Shown here piece after piece: positions 53,065 to 61,757 of a DNA stretch of 64,000 nt; the stretch's first letter is position 1; the number at the start of each line of letters is the position of its first letter. Origin of the DNA: Streptomyces ardesiacus (lineage in GTDB: Bacteria; Actinomycetota; Actinomycetes; Streptomycetales; Streptomycetaceae). Below the pieces are notes generated by a model. That model saw only the letters and a list, made by a program, of their open reading frames with translations. It did not search any database and was not told the DNA's origin. Location of the stretch: NCBI RefSeq assembly GCF_003112575.1, contig NZ_BEWC01000001.1:1504289-1568288 (forward strand). Direction: 5' to 3'. The position numbers and the translations under genes are program-made.

Positions 53065-53361
53065 CTAGCGAGAAGGCGGTTTGTTGCTGGCCATCCAGCC
53101 CGGGCCGGTGGCGGGGAGCGGTGCCTCTGTCTCCCAGTCGTGCAGGTGGAGGGCGGTGTCCGTCGTGGCGTCGGCGTTTGCTGTGGCTGTGAGGTCGGTT
53201 CCGGTCAGCTGGGCCCGGGTCATGCCGGTGGCGGGCATGAGGTCGAAGGTGGGCACGGCCACGAGTATCTGTCCGGCGGCGTATGACGGGACGGAGACGT
53301 GTGCGGTGTCCGGACCCACACGCATGATGCGGACCCGGATCCGCTGGTACTTGGCGGTCAC
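53065..53361 (-). CDS. Small conserved-looking hypothetical protein
   Basis: A 98-residue protein from GTG 53361, overlapping the preceding gene's stop by four bases. It reads TAKYQRIRVRIMRVGPDTAH, then TATANADATTDTALHLHDWE, and contains no domain I recognise. Its overlap with the inversion-broken gene upstream implies the two belonged together. Confidence 0.55.
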   Translation of the reverse strand: MTAKYQRIRVRIMRVGPDTAHVSVPSYAAGQILVAVPTFDLMPATGMTRAQLTGTDLTATANADATTDTALHLHDWETEAPLPATGPGWMASNKPPSR

Positions 53362-53763
53362 GCAGCTGTTTCTACGTCACACCGGCCGAGAGGGACAGCG
53401 CCTTCGGCGTACCTGAGTGCCTGGCGCGCGGCGACCATGGCCTCGCCCTTGATGCCCTCGGCCGCGCAGCGCTCCCACCACGGGTGACACTGCACCCGTG
53501 CCGTGGCCGTGCGCGGCTCGTCGAAGAGCCGGTCGAACTCGTTGGCCTCGGCCGCACCCACCAGGCCACCCTCCCCTGGTCCCGCGAGCCCCACGACGGC
53601 TGGCCCGAGGAATCGGAGCGAGGCAGGGAACACCCCGGCCGGCCCGCCTCCCTCGGCTGGACGGGCGCAGGGCGGCGTACAGCTCGGCGGCCTGGCGCTG
53701 GGTGGCGATCAGGTCGGCGGGGAAGGCATGCGGATCGAACGTGTCGGGGACGGGGGTGCTCAT
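53358..53763 (-). pseudogene. Small helical protein gene broken by a 110-base internal inversion
   Basis: The minus strand from ATG 53763 reads TFDPHAFPADLIATQRQAAE and LYAALR. The end of the gene reads EANEFDRLFDEPRTATARVQ, then CHPWWERCAAEGIKGEAMVA and VPLGRCDVETAA-stop. Between them (about 53555-53664) the minus frame is nonsense, but the plus strand reads THQATLPWSREPHDGWPEES and ERGREHPGRPASLGWTG, exactly the missing middle of this Streptomyces protein family as I know it. A short segment has flipped in place. Confidence 0.75.
53555..53664 (+). other. Inverted segment inside the broken gene
   Basis: About 110 bases encode family-typical residues on the opposite strand from the flanking gene. 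Short imperfect GC-rich inverted repeats may flank it, but none is convincing. Confidence 0.65.
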
Positions 53764-53809
53764 GCCGGTGAGCCTAATCCGAGCGCCGGACAGTGCCCGG
53801 CTGCGATGG

Positions 53810-54560
53810 TCACGGGTCGAAGGGCGTGATGTCGGCGGGGGTGAGGTCGGGGCGAGTGCGGTGCAGGCGAGCAGGGTGCCGCCATCGGGCGGCGGCGTCG
53901 ACCTCCACCTCCCCCTCCACGACGAGGTCGGGCCGGACGAGATGAACGGAGACCACCGCACGGGTCCCCCATCCCGCTGAGAACGTCCGGCCTGTCCATG
54001 AGTGTCCCGCGTCAGTGGTGGTGAGCAGCTCAGCGAGTGCGGGCCCGGTGGTGCGGGGCAGGGTAGTGGTGCGGCCGGTGTATCGGAGTCGGCGGGCGGC
54101 GTCGTAGCGGCCGAGCAGCAGAGTGCGCGGTGCGACGACAGGGCCGGTGAGGGCACCCACGATGGCGTCCTGCGTGGTGCGGATCTTGTATTTGCCCAGG
54201 CTCTGGCGCCCGCCCGGTAGGGGGCCCTGAGCGGTTTGGAGGCGAGGCCTTCCAGTCCGGCCGACGCCCAGGCCAGCCATTCGCGGGCGGTGTCCGGGTC
54301 GGTGGTCGACGGACACAGCGTGAGCGGTGCGGTCAGCCCGTTCTCGGAGAACAGTTCCTCGAGCGCGGTCCTGCGTCGGCTGTAGGGCCAGGGGGTGAGG
54401 TCTGTGCTGCCCTGGCGCATCAGGTCGAAGACAATCAGGTGAGCGGGCCAGGCGCGCGGCCTCCTGGGAGCTGGCACCGCGGCGGCGGGCGAGGCGTTGC
54501 TGGAGCCGCTCGAAAGCCAGGCGGCCGGATTCCCACACGACCAGATCACCGTCCCGCAGG
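53810..54560 (-). pseudogene. ATP-dependent DNA ligase, truncated and frameshifted
   Basis: Pieces in three minus-strand frames read WESGRLAFERLQQRLARRRG, then HLIVFDLMRQGSTDLTPWPY, then KYKIRTTQDAIVGALTGPV and RPDLVVEGEVEVDAAARWRH. This is the adenylation-domain end and OB domain of an actinobacterial ATP-dependent ligase. The N-terminal catalytic lysine region is gone, cut where an IS481 element begins at about 54560. Confidence 0.82.
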
Positions 54561-54564
54561 GTTG

Positions 54565-55572
54565 TTCACGCGGCTAATGGATGGCTGACCATCGAGTGCG
54601 GTGTGGCACCGGTGGTAGTTGTAAGTGCGGAGGAAGTCTGCCAAGGCTTCGGTGCGCTCGGCGTTGCTGGAGTACGGGCGCACGTACGCCCACTCGTCGA
54701 GCAGGGCGCGATTCAAGCGCTCCACCTTGCCGTTTGTCTGGGGGCGATAGGGGCGCGTGCGTTTGTGGACGATGCCAGCAGCGCTAAGGATCTGGCCGAA
54801 CAGCAGGGACCGGTAACAGGAGCCGTTGTTTGTGAGGCCGCGTTCGACAGTGATGCCGTGGTCGACGAAGAAGGCGTCCGCGCGGTGCCAGAAGGCGGCG
54901 GCGGTCTCCTTACGCTCGTCTGTCAGAACCTCGCTAGGCGAGCCGGGAGTGATCGTCGATCGCGGTGTGGACGAAGCTGTAGCCGATCACAGGACTGCCG
55001 TCCTTACGGATTGCGGTGGTGTTCTGCCGATTGTTGGTGGCCTGCTGGCGGGGCATGATCCGATGTCCGCCGCCGTCGGGGATGCTGCCGAGTTTCTTGA
55101 TGTCGACGTGGACGAGTTCGCCGGCGCGCTGGCGTTCGTAGCGGCGGATGACCTGGCCGGTAGGTCGGTCCACCCAGCGCAGGCGGTTCAGGCAGTGCCG
55201 AGTCAGGACGCGGTGGACCGTCGAGCCTGGAATGGCCAGGATCGGTCCGATGTGTGCGGGTTCAAGGTTGCGCTCGCGCCGCAGCTCGCAGATGCGGTTC
55301 TCGACGTCTGCGGGCGTGCGGTGCGGTGTGGTCCGGGGCTGGCTGGAGCGGTCATACAGCCCCGCGTCGCCTTCGGCGCGCCAGCGCCGAACCCACTTGT
55401 GAGCGGTGGTGCGGGAGATACCCATTTCATCGGCCACGTGGGCGACGGGTCTGCCGGACCGAACCCGGTCGACCAGCAGCCTGCGGCCGTGGATGGTCAG
55501 CCGGGCATTGGGGTGAGACACGACGACCTTTGCGGTGGTGGGAAGATGCGTGGAGGTGAGGAACGGCCGCAT
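54565..55572 (-). pseudogene. IS481-family transposase with one frameshift
   Basis: The first 212 residues are intact: HTH NARLTIHGRRLLVDRVRSGR and the start of the DDE core LVHVDIKKLGSIPDGGGHRI. Near 54940 a base change ends the frame at HSRLA-stop. The next frame continues SEVLTDERKETAAAFWHRAD, GLTNNGSCYRSLLFGQIL and ALADFLRTYNYHRCHTALDG. The element inserted into the DNA ligase gene. Confidence 0.85.
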
Positions 55573-55648
55573 CTCCTCGCCCCTGAGTGGGGATTACGGT
55601 CCTCGCCGCGCGCGACGGCGCCGGGGCCGGTCGTGAGCGCGTCCTGGG

Positions 55649-56374
55649 CTACACGTTCTGGGGCTGTGGGTAGAGCTGCTCGATCCGGTCTCGTTTGGTG
55701 TACATGTCCCAGTACTGCTCGGCGAGGTCGTCGGGGTCGACGAGCGGGAACTCTGTAGTCGATCCAGTGGAGGTTCCGGCTTTGGCGATGAGGGCGCTCA
55801 ACTCGCTGCGGTCGATCGTCGCACCGACGGAGAGGGTGCCGGCATAGATTCCCGCCTCAGCGAGCTCACCGTGGAGGGAGTGCAGGTAGTTACGGGCGGC
55901 GGCGCCTACGGGGGCCAGTCCGCTGAGCCGGGGCATGGGGCAGACGGCCGTGACGCCGGTGGTCAGGAGGAAGGCTCCATCGCCCCGTTCTGTCCACTCC
56001 GGCAGAACCGCACGTACCACTTCCACCGGCGTCAGCAAGAACATCGGAATGGCCTCTTCCAGGGCGGCAGCATCCATCTCGGCGGCTGGAATCAGACTCT
56101 GCTCGGTGCTGAACGGCCCGTACTCGACCACGTCGACGCGGCCAAAGCGGCCGCGGATCCTCGCCACCAAGGCCGGCACTTCAGCGGGCCTGGACAGATC
56201 GGCGGTGAACCCGGCCGCCTCGATGCCGGCCACCGCTAGCTGCTCGACGAGGGCATCGAGGCGCCGCTCGCGGCGTGCCACCAGGGCGACACGGAAACCT
56301 TCGCGGCCGAAGCGGCGGGCGACGGAGGCGCCGAGACCGGTGCCAGCCCCGAAGACGGCGATCACTTTGGACAT
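55649..56374 (-). CDS. Short-chain dehydrogenase-like protein lacking the catalytic YxxxK
   Basis: A 241-residue SDR fold. IAVFGAGTGLGASVARRFG (residues 5-23) is the cofactor loop, and ADLSRPAEVPALVARIRGRF and VDVVEYGPFS follow. Where classical SDRs have Y-x3-K, this protein has GLAPVGAAARNYLHSLHGEL. It therefore lacks the normal catalytic pair and may be a non-catalytic or unusual reductase. ATG 56374 faces a tetR gene across a TTGACC operator cluster. Confidence 0.78.
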   Translation of the reverse strand: MSKVIAVFGAGTGLGASVARRFGREGFRVALVARRERRLDALVEQLAVAGIEAAGFTADLSRPAEVPALVARIRGRFGRVDVVEYGPFSTEQSLIPAAEMDAAALEEAIPMFLLTPVEVVRAVLPEWTERGDGAFLLTTGVTAVCPMPRLSGLAPVGAAARNYLHSLHGELAEAGIYAGTLSVGATIDRSELSALIAKAGTSTGSTTEFPLVDPDDLAEQYWDMYTKRDRIEQLYPQPQNV

Positions 56375-56400
56375 GCGGTGGACTCCTCGCTCCAGTCATC

Positions 56401-56448
56401 TTGACCCGCTGGTCAACTTACGGCTCGACGGTAGCATGCAAGTTGACC
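56401..56448. promoter_or_regulatory. TTGACC operator cluster
   Basis: TTGACC (56401-56406), GGTCAA (56411-56416) and a second TTGACC (56443-56448) give two overlapping inverted pairs. GGTCAACTT and AAGTTGACC extend the outer pair to 9 bases. They lie between the divergent SDR and tetR genes. Confidence 0.7.
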
Positions 56449-56522
56449 CGAGGATCACGTTCTGCCGACCGGCAGCACGCGGCGAGGGATACGCCAGGCC
56501 AGGGGACCAGGAGGAACACCAC

Positions 56523-57155
56523 ATGCGGGCCGACGCGCAACGGAACGCGGAGAAGCTGCGAGCAGCCGCCGCCGAGCTCTTCCAGGAACGCGGTCTGCAG
56601 GTGCCGCTCAAGGAGATCGCCCGGCGGGCGGGCGTGAGCCACGGCACCCTCTACAACCTCTTCGGCACGCGTGAGGCCCTCATCGACGAGGTGGTGACCG
56701 ACCGCGCGGCACACCTCCTGGACCAGGTCGGCCAGCAGGCCCTGTCCTTGGAGGATGCCTGGGAGGGATTCACGTACTACGTAGAGAAGCTCTGCGAACT
56801 TCAGGCCACCGATCCAGCCGTCGCCGACGTGGTCAGCGGGCGTTACCCGAACGCGAAACGCCTCATGACCGCCTGCGCCCGGAGCATGGGCGCCGCACGG
56901 CAGATCGTTGAGCGGGCCCACGAAGCCGGCGCACTCCGTCCCGATTTCACCAACGCGGATCTGGTATTCGCCTTTGCCGCCAATGCCCTGCTGGCCCGAG
57001 CCACCGGCGAGGCCGCACCAAGCGGGTGGCGCCGCCAGGCCGCCTTCCTCCTAGACGGCCTGCGCACCGAGTCCTCCCGCCACCCCCTGTCCGCGAGCCA
57101 GCCGACCCCACAACAAGTCCACGACGCTATGGCAAGCCTCGGCGACAAGGCATAG
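56523..57155 (+). CDS. TetR-family transcriptional regulator
   Basis: A 210-residue protein from ATG 56523, with AGGAGGAACACC upstream. The HTH reads LKEIARRAGVSHGTLYNLFG (about residues 28-47). The C-terminal helical domain is ordinary. It is divergent from the SDR gene and shares its TTGACC cluster, so it probably represses the SDR and itself. Confidence 0.88.
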   Translation: MRADAQRNAEKLRAAAAELFQERGLQVPLKEIARRAGVSHGTLYNLFGTREALIDEVVTDRAAHLLDQVGQQALSLEDAWEGFTYYVEKLCELQATDPAVADVVSGRYPNAKRLMTACARSMGAARQIVERAHEAGALRPDFTNADLVFAFAANALLARATGEAAPSGWRRQAAFLLDGLRTESSRHPLSASQPTPQQVHDAMASLGDKA

Positions 57156-57170
57156 AACGATCGAGGGTGG

Positions 57171-57371
57171 GCCTTCGCCTCCATCACCGCCTCGCCCGGC
57201 GCCAAAGCCCACTATCGGCGTCGCCGCGACGACCACGGAGACTGGCACCCAGCCTCTCAACGGAACCTCTTCAACCGCATGCTCGGCCAGCTCTACCACT
57301 GTCTTCAGCACGGACAACACTTCGATGAGACCGTCGTCTTCCCTATGCCAAGCGAGGCCCTCGCTGCGTGA
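57171..57371 (+). pseudogene. IS110-family transposase C-terminal relic
   Basis: The frame reads AFASITASPGAKAHYRRRRD, then LFNRMLGQLYHCLQHGQHFD and ETVVFP. This matches the C-terminal end of IS110 transposases (AFASL-ASPGA-AYY and ANRL-G-LHGCL). Only the tail remains. Confidence 0.65.
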
Positions 57372-57377
57372 TACCTG

Positions 57378-57836
57378 TCAGCCACCAATAGCGCGCGACC
57401 AACGCTCTTGGATGACTGCCTGCTTCCGCTCCAGTTCTGCATCCCACGTCCGGTTGGTGAAGGTCCCCGGAACTGTGAGCGGACGCCTATTCACTCTTAC
57501 GACCCGCAGATCCCACCAGATCCCGCTCCGCAACACTCGCGACCGCCTCTCAATGTCGGCGACTTCGCTCCACGGAATGGATCGCTTCTTGAGGAAGGTG
57601 TGGAACTCCAGCCCCGTCGGGGTGATGAGTACCCGGCCATAGATGGAGCTGATCGCGCCGAAGACCACAGCCACGCAGAAGACCCCGAAGACCCCGACCA
57701 GCCACCATCCGACAGACCCCTGCGCGCTCAGGCTCATCGCCACCATCACGCCAGCAAGAGCAAACGTCACGATGCCGTTCCGCCACCAGTACCGCCGGCG
57801 GTCCTCAGGGCTGAAGCCGATCCACACATCAGGCAT
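57378..57836 (-). CDS. Membrane protein with bacterial PH domain
   Basis: A 152-residue protein from ATG 57836. It has two N-terminal transmembrane helices (NGIVTFALAGVMVAMSL and GWWLVGVFGVFCVAVVFG). They are followed by a bacterial PH-like beta module: RVLITPTGLEFHTFLKKRSI, PWSEVADIERRSR and RVVRVNRRPLTVP. Such proteins are small membrane-attached modules of unknown role in actinomycetes. Nothing nearby indicates a partner. Confidence 0.75.
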   Translation of the reverse strand: MPDVWIGFSPEDRRRYWWRNGIVTFALAGVMVAMSLSAQGSVGWWLVGVFGVFCVAVVFGAISSIYGRVLITPTGLEFHTFLKKRSIPWSEVADIERRSRVLRSGIWWDLRVVRVNRRPLTVPGTFTNRTWDAELERKQAVIQERWSRAIGG

Positions 57837-57902
57837 GCGCACGATGTTAGCGAGATGCAATCGAACAACGACCAGCTCGTCTTGACGCGCTACATGCCTG
57901 AG

Positions 57903-58008
57903 GTGTCTATCCTGCCGCACTCGACCTCCCGCATGCCCTGGTCGAGTGGGTAACCATGCTCATCGTCACCCGTGAGGGTGACCGCCGCTGCAAGCTCCCG
58001 AGCAATAG
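57903..58008 (+). pseudogene. Transposase N-terminal relic
   Basis: The plus strand reads VYPAALDLPHALVEWVTMLI, then VTREGDRRCKLP. This matches the start of a DDE-type IS5-group transposase common in Streptomyces and ends where the IS256-derived inverted repeat begins. Confidence 0.55.
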
Positions 58009-58032
58009 TCAAGAGTTGTGGATCAGATCAGC

Positions 58033-58452
58033 TCACCTGTTGGGGTGTGGGTTGATCGCGACGAGCTCGACCTCGAAGCCGTCGGCGTTCTCCAGGTAGG
58101 CCGCGTAGTGCTGCGGTCCGCCGGCGTGCGGGTGGCGTTCTGGGAACATCAGGCTCCAGCCATGCTGGGCCGCGTCGACGGCGAGTTTCTCGACGGTGGG
58201 GCCGTCTTCGACGTGGAAGGCCAGATGGTTCAGCCCGGGACGACGGCGGTCATACCGGTCGGCGGTGAGAGCCGGGGACTGTTCGAGGACGAGGTAGGTC
58301 GGCCCGAGCAGCCAGCTGCGGCCGGTGTCCCAGCTCTGCGAGACGGCGTAACCCAGCGCCTGAAGCAGCCAGCCGAGTGAGGCGAGGGCGCGATCGAGGT
58401 CGGGAACCCAGATCTCGACGTGGTGCAGTGCTCCGTGCGTCGGCCGGTTCAC
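58033..58452 (-). CDS. VOC-family protein
   Basis: A 139-residue protein from GTG 58452, which overlaps the IS256 relic's stop. HHVEIWVPDLDRALASLGWL gives the first VOC strand and metal ligand, LNHLAFHVEDGPTVEKLAVD the second His, and YAAYLENADGFEVELVAIN the terminal Glu. The fold includes glyoxalases, dioxygenases and antibiotic-binding proteins. Its placement between IS256 ends suggests it was carried or trapped by the element. No frame damage is seen. Confidence 0.75.
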   Translation of the reverse strand: MNRPTHGALHHVEIWVPDLDRALASLGWLLQALGYAVSQSWDTGRSWLLGPTYLVLEQSPALTADRYDRRRPGLNHLAFHVEDGPTVEKLAVDAAQHGWSLMFPERHPHAGGPQHYAAYLENADGFEVELVAINPHPNR

Positions 58453-58835
58453 GCGGCCACCGCCTCCTCGCGCTCGACCAGGACGCCGTTCTCGAACGTG
58501 GCGCCGGAGCGGACCAGAGCGACGAGGTGGGCGCCGGTGATCGCGCGCCAGCGGTCCTGGGCGGACTCGACGAGCTTGAACACCATCGCGAGGGCGGCGG
58601 CCGGGCTGCCGGCCCCGCGGGTGACCTTGGTGCGGAGCTTGACCCTGGAGAACGTGGACTCGATGGGGTTCGTGGTCCGCAGGTGGATCCAGTGCTCGGC
58701 CGGGAAGTCGTAGAACGCCAGCAGCTCCTCGGCGTCGCCGGTGATCTTCGCGACGGCCTTGGGCCACTTCGCGCCGTAGGTCTTCGCGAACGCCTCGATC
58801 GCCTTCTCCGCGTGAGAGCGGTCCTCGGCGTAGGA
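58449..58835 (-). pseudogene. IS256-family transposase, C-terminal third
   Basis: The minus strand reads SYAEDRSHAEKAIEAFAKTY, then WPKAVAKITGDAEELLAFYD, HLRTTNPIESTFSRVKLRTK and SGATFENGVLVEREEAVAA-stop without interruption. This is the IS256 C-terminus, including the catalytic Glu in NPIEST. The first two thirds are missing. Confidence 0.85.
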
Positions 58836-58891
58836 TCATTCGGGAAGGTACGCCCTCCGCGTCCCTCCCGGGGCTGATCCACAAGTCCTGA

Positions 58892-59085
58892 GCATTGCTC
58901 GCTTCGGCCCTCGGCAGATCCGACAGCCGCTGAACATCCGGTTCGTCCACGAGCAGAACCGAGTAGCCCGGCAGGAACTGAACATCCCCGATCACCGCGA
59001 ACCCCGACGTCAACGGCCGCAGCACGGTCGGGTTCTCGCCCCTCAGCGCAGCCCCGATCCGGACCATCCGCCAGTCACCAGTCAT
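58892..59085 (-). pseudogene. HIT-family/diadenosine-tetraphosphate hydrolase-like N-terminal fragment
   Basis: From ATG 59085: MTGDWRMVRIGAALRGENPT, then FAVIGDVQFLPGYSVLLVDE and QRLSDLP. This matches the N-terminus of a HIT-like nucleotide hydrolase family as I know it. The rest was removed by the IS256-derived element. Confidence 0.6.
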
Positions 59086-59238
59086 GGCCAAAACCTACAT
59101 TCCGGTGATCAAAGACCGCTCTCCGATCCCCACCCTCCTCACAGGTTCAAAGACCCAGCAAGTGGGGCGAGGAGCGGCCCCGGCCGTTTTCAAGGCTGTG
59201 GCGGATATTTCGTGAAGGCCGCTGTCGCACGATGCTGG

Positions 59239-59721
59239 TTAGCGGGGCGGGAAGAACGCCAGAGCAAGATCCCACTGCTCAGCGGCGTGAAGCAGTGCAT
59301 CCGTATCCGCCCGTACCTCCACGGCGTACTGGTAAATGCCCGTGCTCTCAGCACCCTGCTGCCATGGAGGTGCAGCCTCCAAGGACAGGTGAACGCGAAT
59401 CACCGCCACGCCCTCGCTCCGATCGGCGAGGCTGAAGCCCAGGATCGGCTCGACGAACCAGGTGTCCGGAGACAACTCGCCTTCGGCATCCCGACCAGTC
59501 GCGGGTACTGTCCCAGCGGCCACCGCGCGCAGCCATGCGGTCACCTCACGGGCCTCGTCGGTCAGCAGACATGGATCTGCGAACGACCAAGTGCCCTCGG
59601 GAGTCGTCACCTTTCCACCGATGACCAGCCAGTTGTCGTCGTACGAGTCTCCCGGAGCGGCGGAGAACTGGTAGCGCAGGGGCCAGAGCTCGACGCTACT
59701 CGCATGATCACTCAAAAACAC
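59239..59721 (-). CDS. WapI-family immunity-like protein
   Basis: A 160-residue protein from GTG 59721. [20 protein letters not shown], then [20 protein letters not shown] and [16 protein letters not shown] match the Streptomyces family I know as WapI-type immunity proteins (partners of WapA-like contact-dependent toxins). No toxin gene is adjacent, so it is an orphan. It could protect against a neighbour's toxin or simply be a relic locus. Cytoplasmic; no signal peptide. Confidence 0.6.
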   Translation of the reverse strand: MFLSDHASSVELWPLRYQFSAAPGDSYDDNWLVIGGKVTTPEGTWSFADPCLLTDEAREVTAWLRAVAAGTVPATGRDAEGELSPDTWFVEPILGFSLADRSEGVAVIRVHLSLEAAPPWQQGAESTGIYQYAVEVRADTDALLHAAEQWDLALAFFPPR

Positions 59722-59776
59722 GACCGCAGGATGTCACATCCAGCCCGGTAACCCCAGGTCAGGAGGCTGCCCCGGG

Positions 59777-61125
59777 TCATGGAGGCTGGGCAAGGACGAG
59801 GATCCGCAGGAGCGCGAAGGAGGCCCGGCCGTATGACCGGCGCTTGATCAGCTTGATGCGAGTGACCTGGCCTTCGACCGCGCCGGAGCTCCAGGGCAGG
59901 GTGAGGCCGTTGACGACGGCGTCCCAGTCGTTCTGGAGGAAGGCGGCGAAGCCCTGGACCGGCTGTGGTCCTTGGTCGAGGGCTCTGGTCATCCAGCTCG
60001 TAAGGTCCTGACCTCGGCGTTCTCGGGCGATGGCGCTGAACTCGTGGGCGAGGTCGCGCGCGGTGGCCAGGTCGGGGCAGGCATCCAGGATGCTGTCGAG
60101 CTGGTGGCGCTGGCTGTGGGTCAGGGTGTCGGAGTGGCGCATGATCCAGGTGGTGATCCGTCGTGGGCTGGGGATCGGCCGTGCGGGTTCGGGGGCGGCG
60201 GTGCCAGCGCGGAGGGTCGAAATGTACTTGGTGACCACGACGCGACTGCCGCGGTAGCCGCGTTCCCGGATCTCACGGAAGAGGGCGGCGGCGTTGGTGG
60301 CGCCGCCGCGGAAGCGTTGCTGCAGGTAGGGCTTGAAGCGGTTGATGTGGCCGTTGGGGCGGCATTCGCGAGCCGAGGCGAGGATTTGGTCGAGGTCAGT
60401 GGTCAGATAGTGGCGGACGGTCTTGCGGTCCCGGCCCAGGCGGTCGGCGATTCGGCTGATCGTCCAGCCGCGTTCGCGCAGCTGGTGGATGTCGGTGTGC
60501 CACTGACGGACGCGAGCCAGGAGCTGGCCGTCCGGTGGGTCGCTCGGATCGAGTGGTCCGATCAGCGCGGCCAGGGACGCCGGGTCTGAAGGCTCCTGCG
60601 GCTGGTCCGTCTCGGTGTCTTTGCGCAGGCAGACGCGGTGCTGGTGAGCGGTCCGTTCGACGGCGCGGGCCAGCGAGTGGAGCAAGTGCCACCTGTCTGC
60701 AACCTGGATCGCGTCGGGTGCCGCGCGGGCGGCGGCCTGGCTGAAGGTGCTGCACCGGTCCCGGCGGATGACCTCGATCTCTGGGTGGTCGGCGAGCCAG
60801 GAGGCCACGGTGTCCGCGGTGCGGTCGGGCAGGAGGCCGATGGGGCGGCGTGTTTCGACGTCGATGAGGACGGTGCCGTAGGTGGCGCCCTTGCGGAACG
60901 CGAACTCGTCGATCCCCAGCACCCTGACCTGGGCAGACGCTGGGTCCGGAAGTCGCTGGAGTTCCCCGAGGATTACGTCCCGGCTCGTCCGCACCGGCAG
61001 GTAGCCGGCGAGCGGGGCACCGGCCCGGCCGCCGACGGCCAGCCTCCGGGCCAGGGCCGTGGTCCGGCGCTGGTACCGCGCCGTCAGGCCTGGTACCTGT
61101 TCCGCCATCGTCCGGCGGGAGGCGA
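59777..61125 (-). pseudogene. ISL3-family transposase lacking its N-terminal zinc-finger part
   Basis: The minus strand reads about 445 residues of ISL3 transposase. LDEFAFRKGATYGTVLIDVE-type DDE core starts near residue 60, AADRWHLLHSLA-type segments follow, and the end is VEGQVTRIKLIKRRSYGRAS and FALLRILVLAQPP. Homology begins at FASRRTMAEQVPGLTARYQR, so the first about 80 residues are missing. An ATG at 61108 could still start a truncated protein. Confidence 0.82.
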
Positions 61126-61505
61126 AGCCCACGACGCCCGCCAGCAAGCCGAGTACGCCGCCCGCCAACGAGAGCACCAGAAGGAGCTGCGCCGTATCGC
61201 CGCACGGCACAAGGCCGAGCGGGAGGCCAGCCGTCCGGTGTGCGCCGGCTGCGGCACCCGGTTCACCGACGAACGGTGGAAGGCCATCGAGCCCGCCGGG
61301 TGGGGAAGGCACCCCACGCGACACCCACCCGCACCTGTGCGACGACTGCAAGCAGCGCGCCATCACCGCCGAGCGTCAAGCCGCGCAGGCCGTGCCCGAG
61401 CATCACAAACATGACCAGGCCGTGCCTGAGCAGAAGGCCGGCGGCACCTGGTTCTCCCGCTTCCTGACCGCTGAGTACGGGGCGACACGCAGGGGGCGCT
61501 CGTAG
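61110..61505 (+). pseudogene. 3' part of a zinc-ribbon protein gene
   Basis: The plus strand reads ARQQAEYAARQREHQKELRR, then CAGCGTRFTDERWKAIEP. After a frameshift near 61310 it continues HLCDDCKQRAITAERQAAQA and GGTWFSRFLTAEYGATRRG-stop. A coiled coil precedes a CxxC...CxxC zinc ribbon. The gene is cut at its 5' side by the ISL3 remnant. The family is not recognised; it resembles accessory proteins of integrative elements. Confidence 0.5.
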
Positions 61506-61559
61506 GGTCCGTCACCGGCGCATGGTGCGGAGATCGTGCCTCCTCAAAGGGGGCATGGC

Positions 61560-61757
61560 TCATGTCATCCCGGCCAGCAAGTGTCTGTACGCGCTGGGGT
61601 TTTCTGCGAAGTCCGTCGCGGCCGCGAGAGCGTCCCGGTCGGCGTCCTGCCCGCGAAGCAGGTCGACCGAGGCCTGTGCGAAACGCTCGCGCAGGCCGTT
61701 CCGCTCCGCGTCGTCGAGCAGCAGGCAGAGTTCGGCAACGGCCTGTGAGAGGTCTTT
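61560..61757 (-). pseudogene. C-terminal fragment of an unknown protein
   Basis: The minus strand reads DLSQAVAELCLLLDDAERNG, then LRERFAQASVDLLRGQDADR and ENPSAYRHLLAGMT-stop. Codon bias is good, but the gene begins exactly at the IS5 element end, so its start was lost. It is not recognised. Confidence 0.5.

Larger units (their letters stand above)
58009..58891 (-). mobile_element. IS256-derived element with a VOC gene inside its inverted repeats
   Basis: TCAAGAGTTGTGGATCAG (58009-58026) pairs in inverted orientation with TCAGGACTTGTGGATCAG (complement of 58874-58891), 16 of 18 identical. Between these ends lie the C-terminal part of an IS256 transposase and a VOC gene. Confidence 0.6.
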
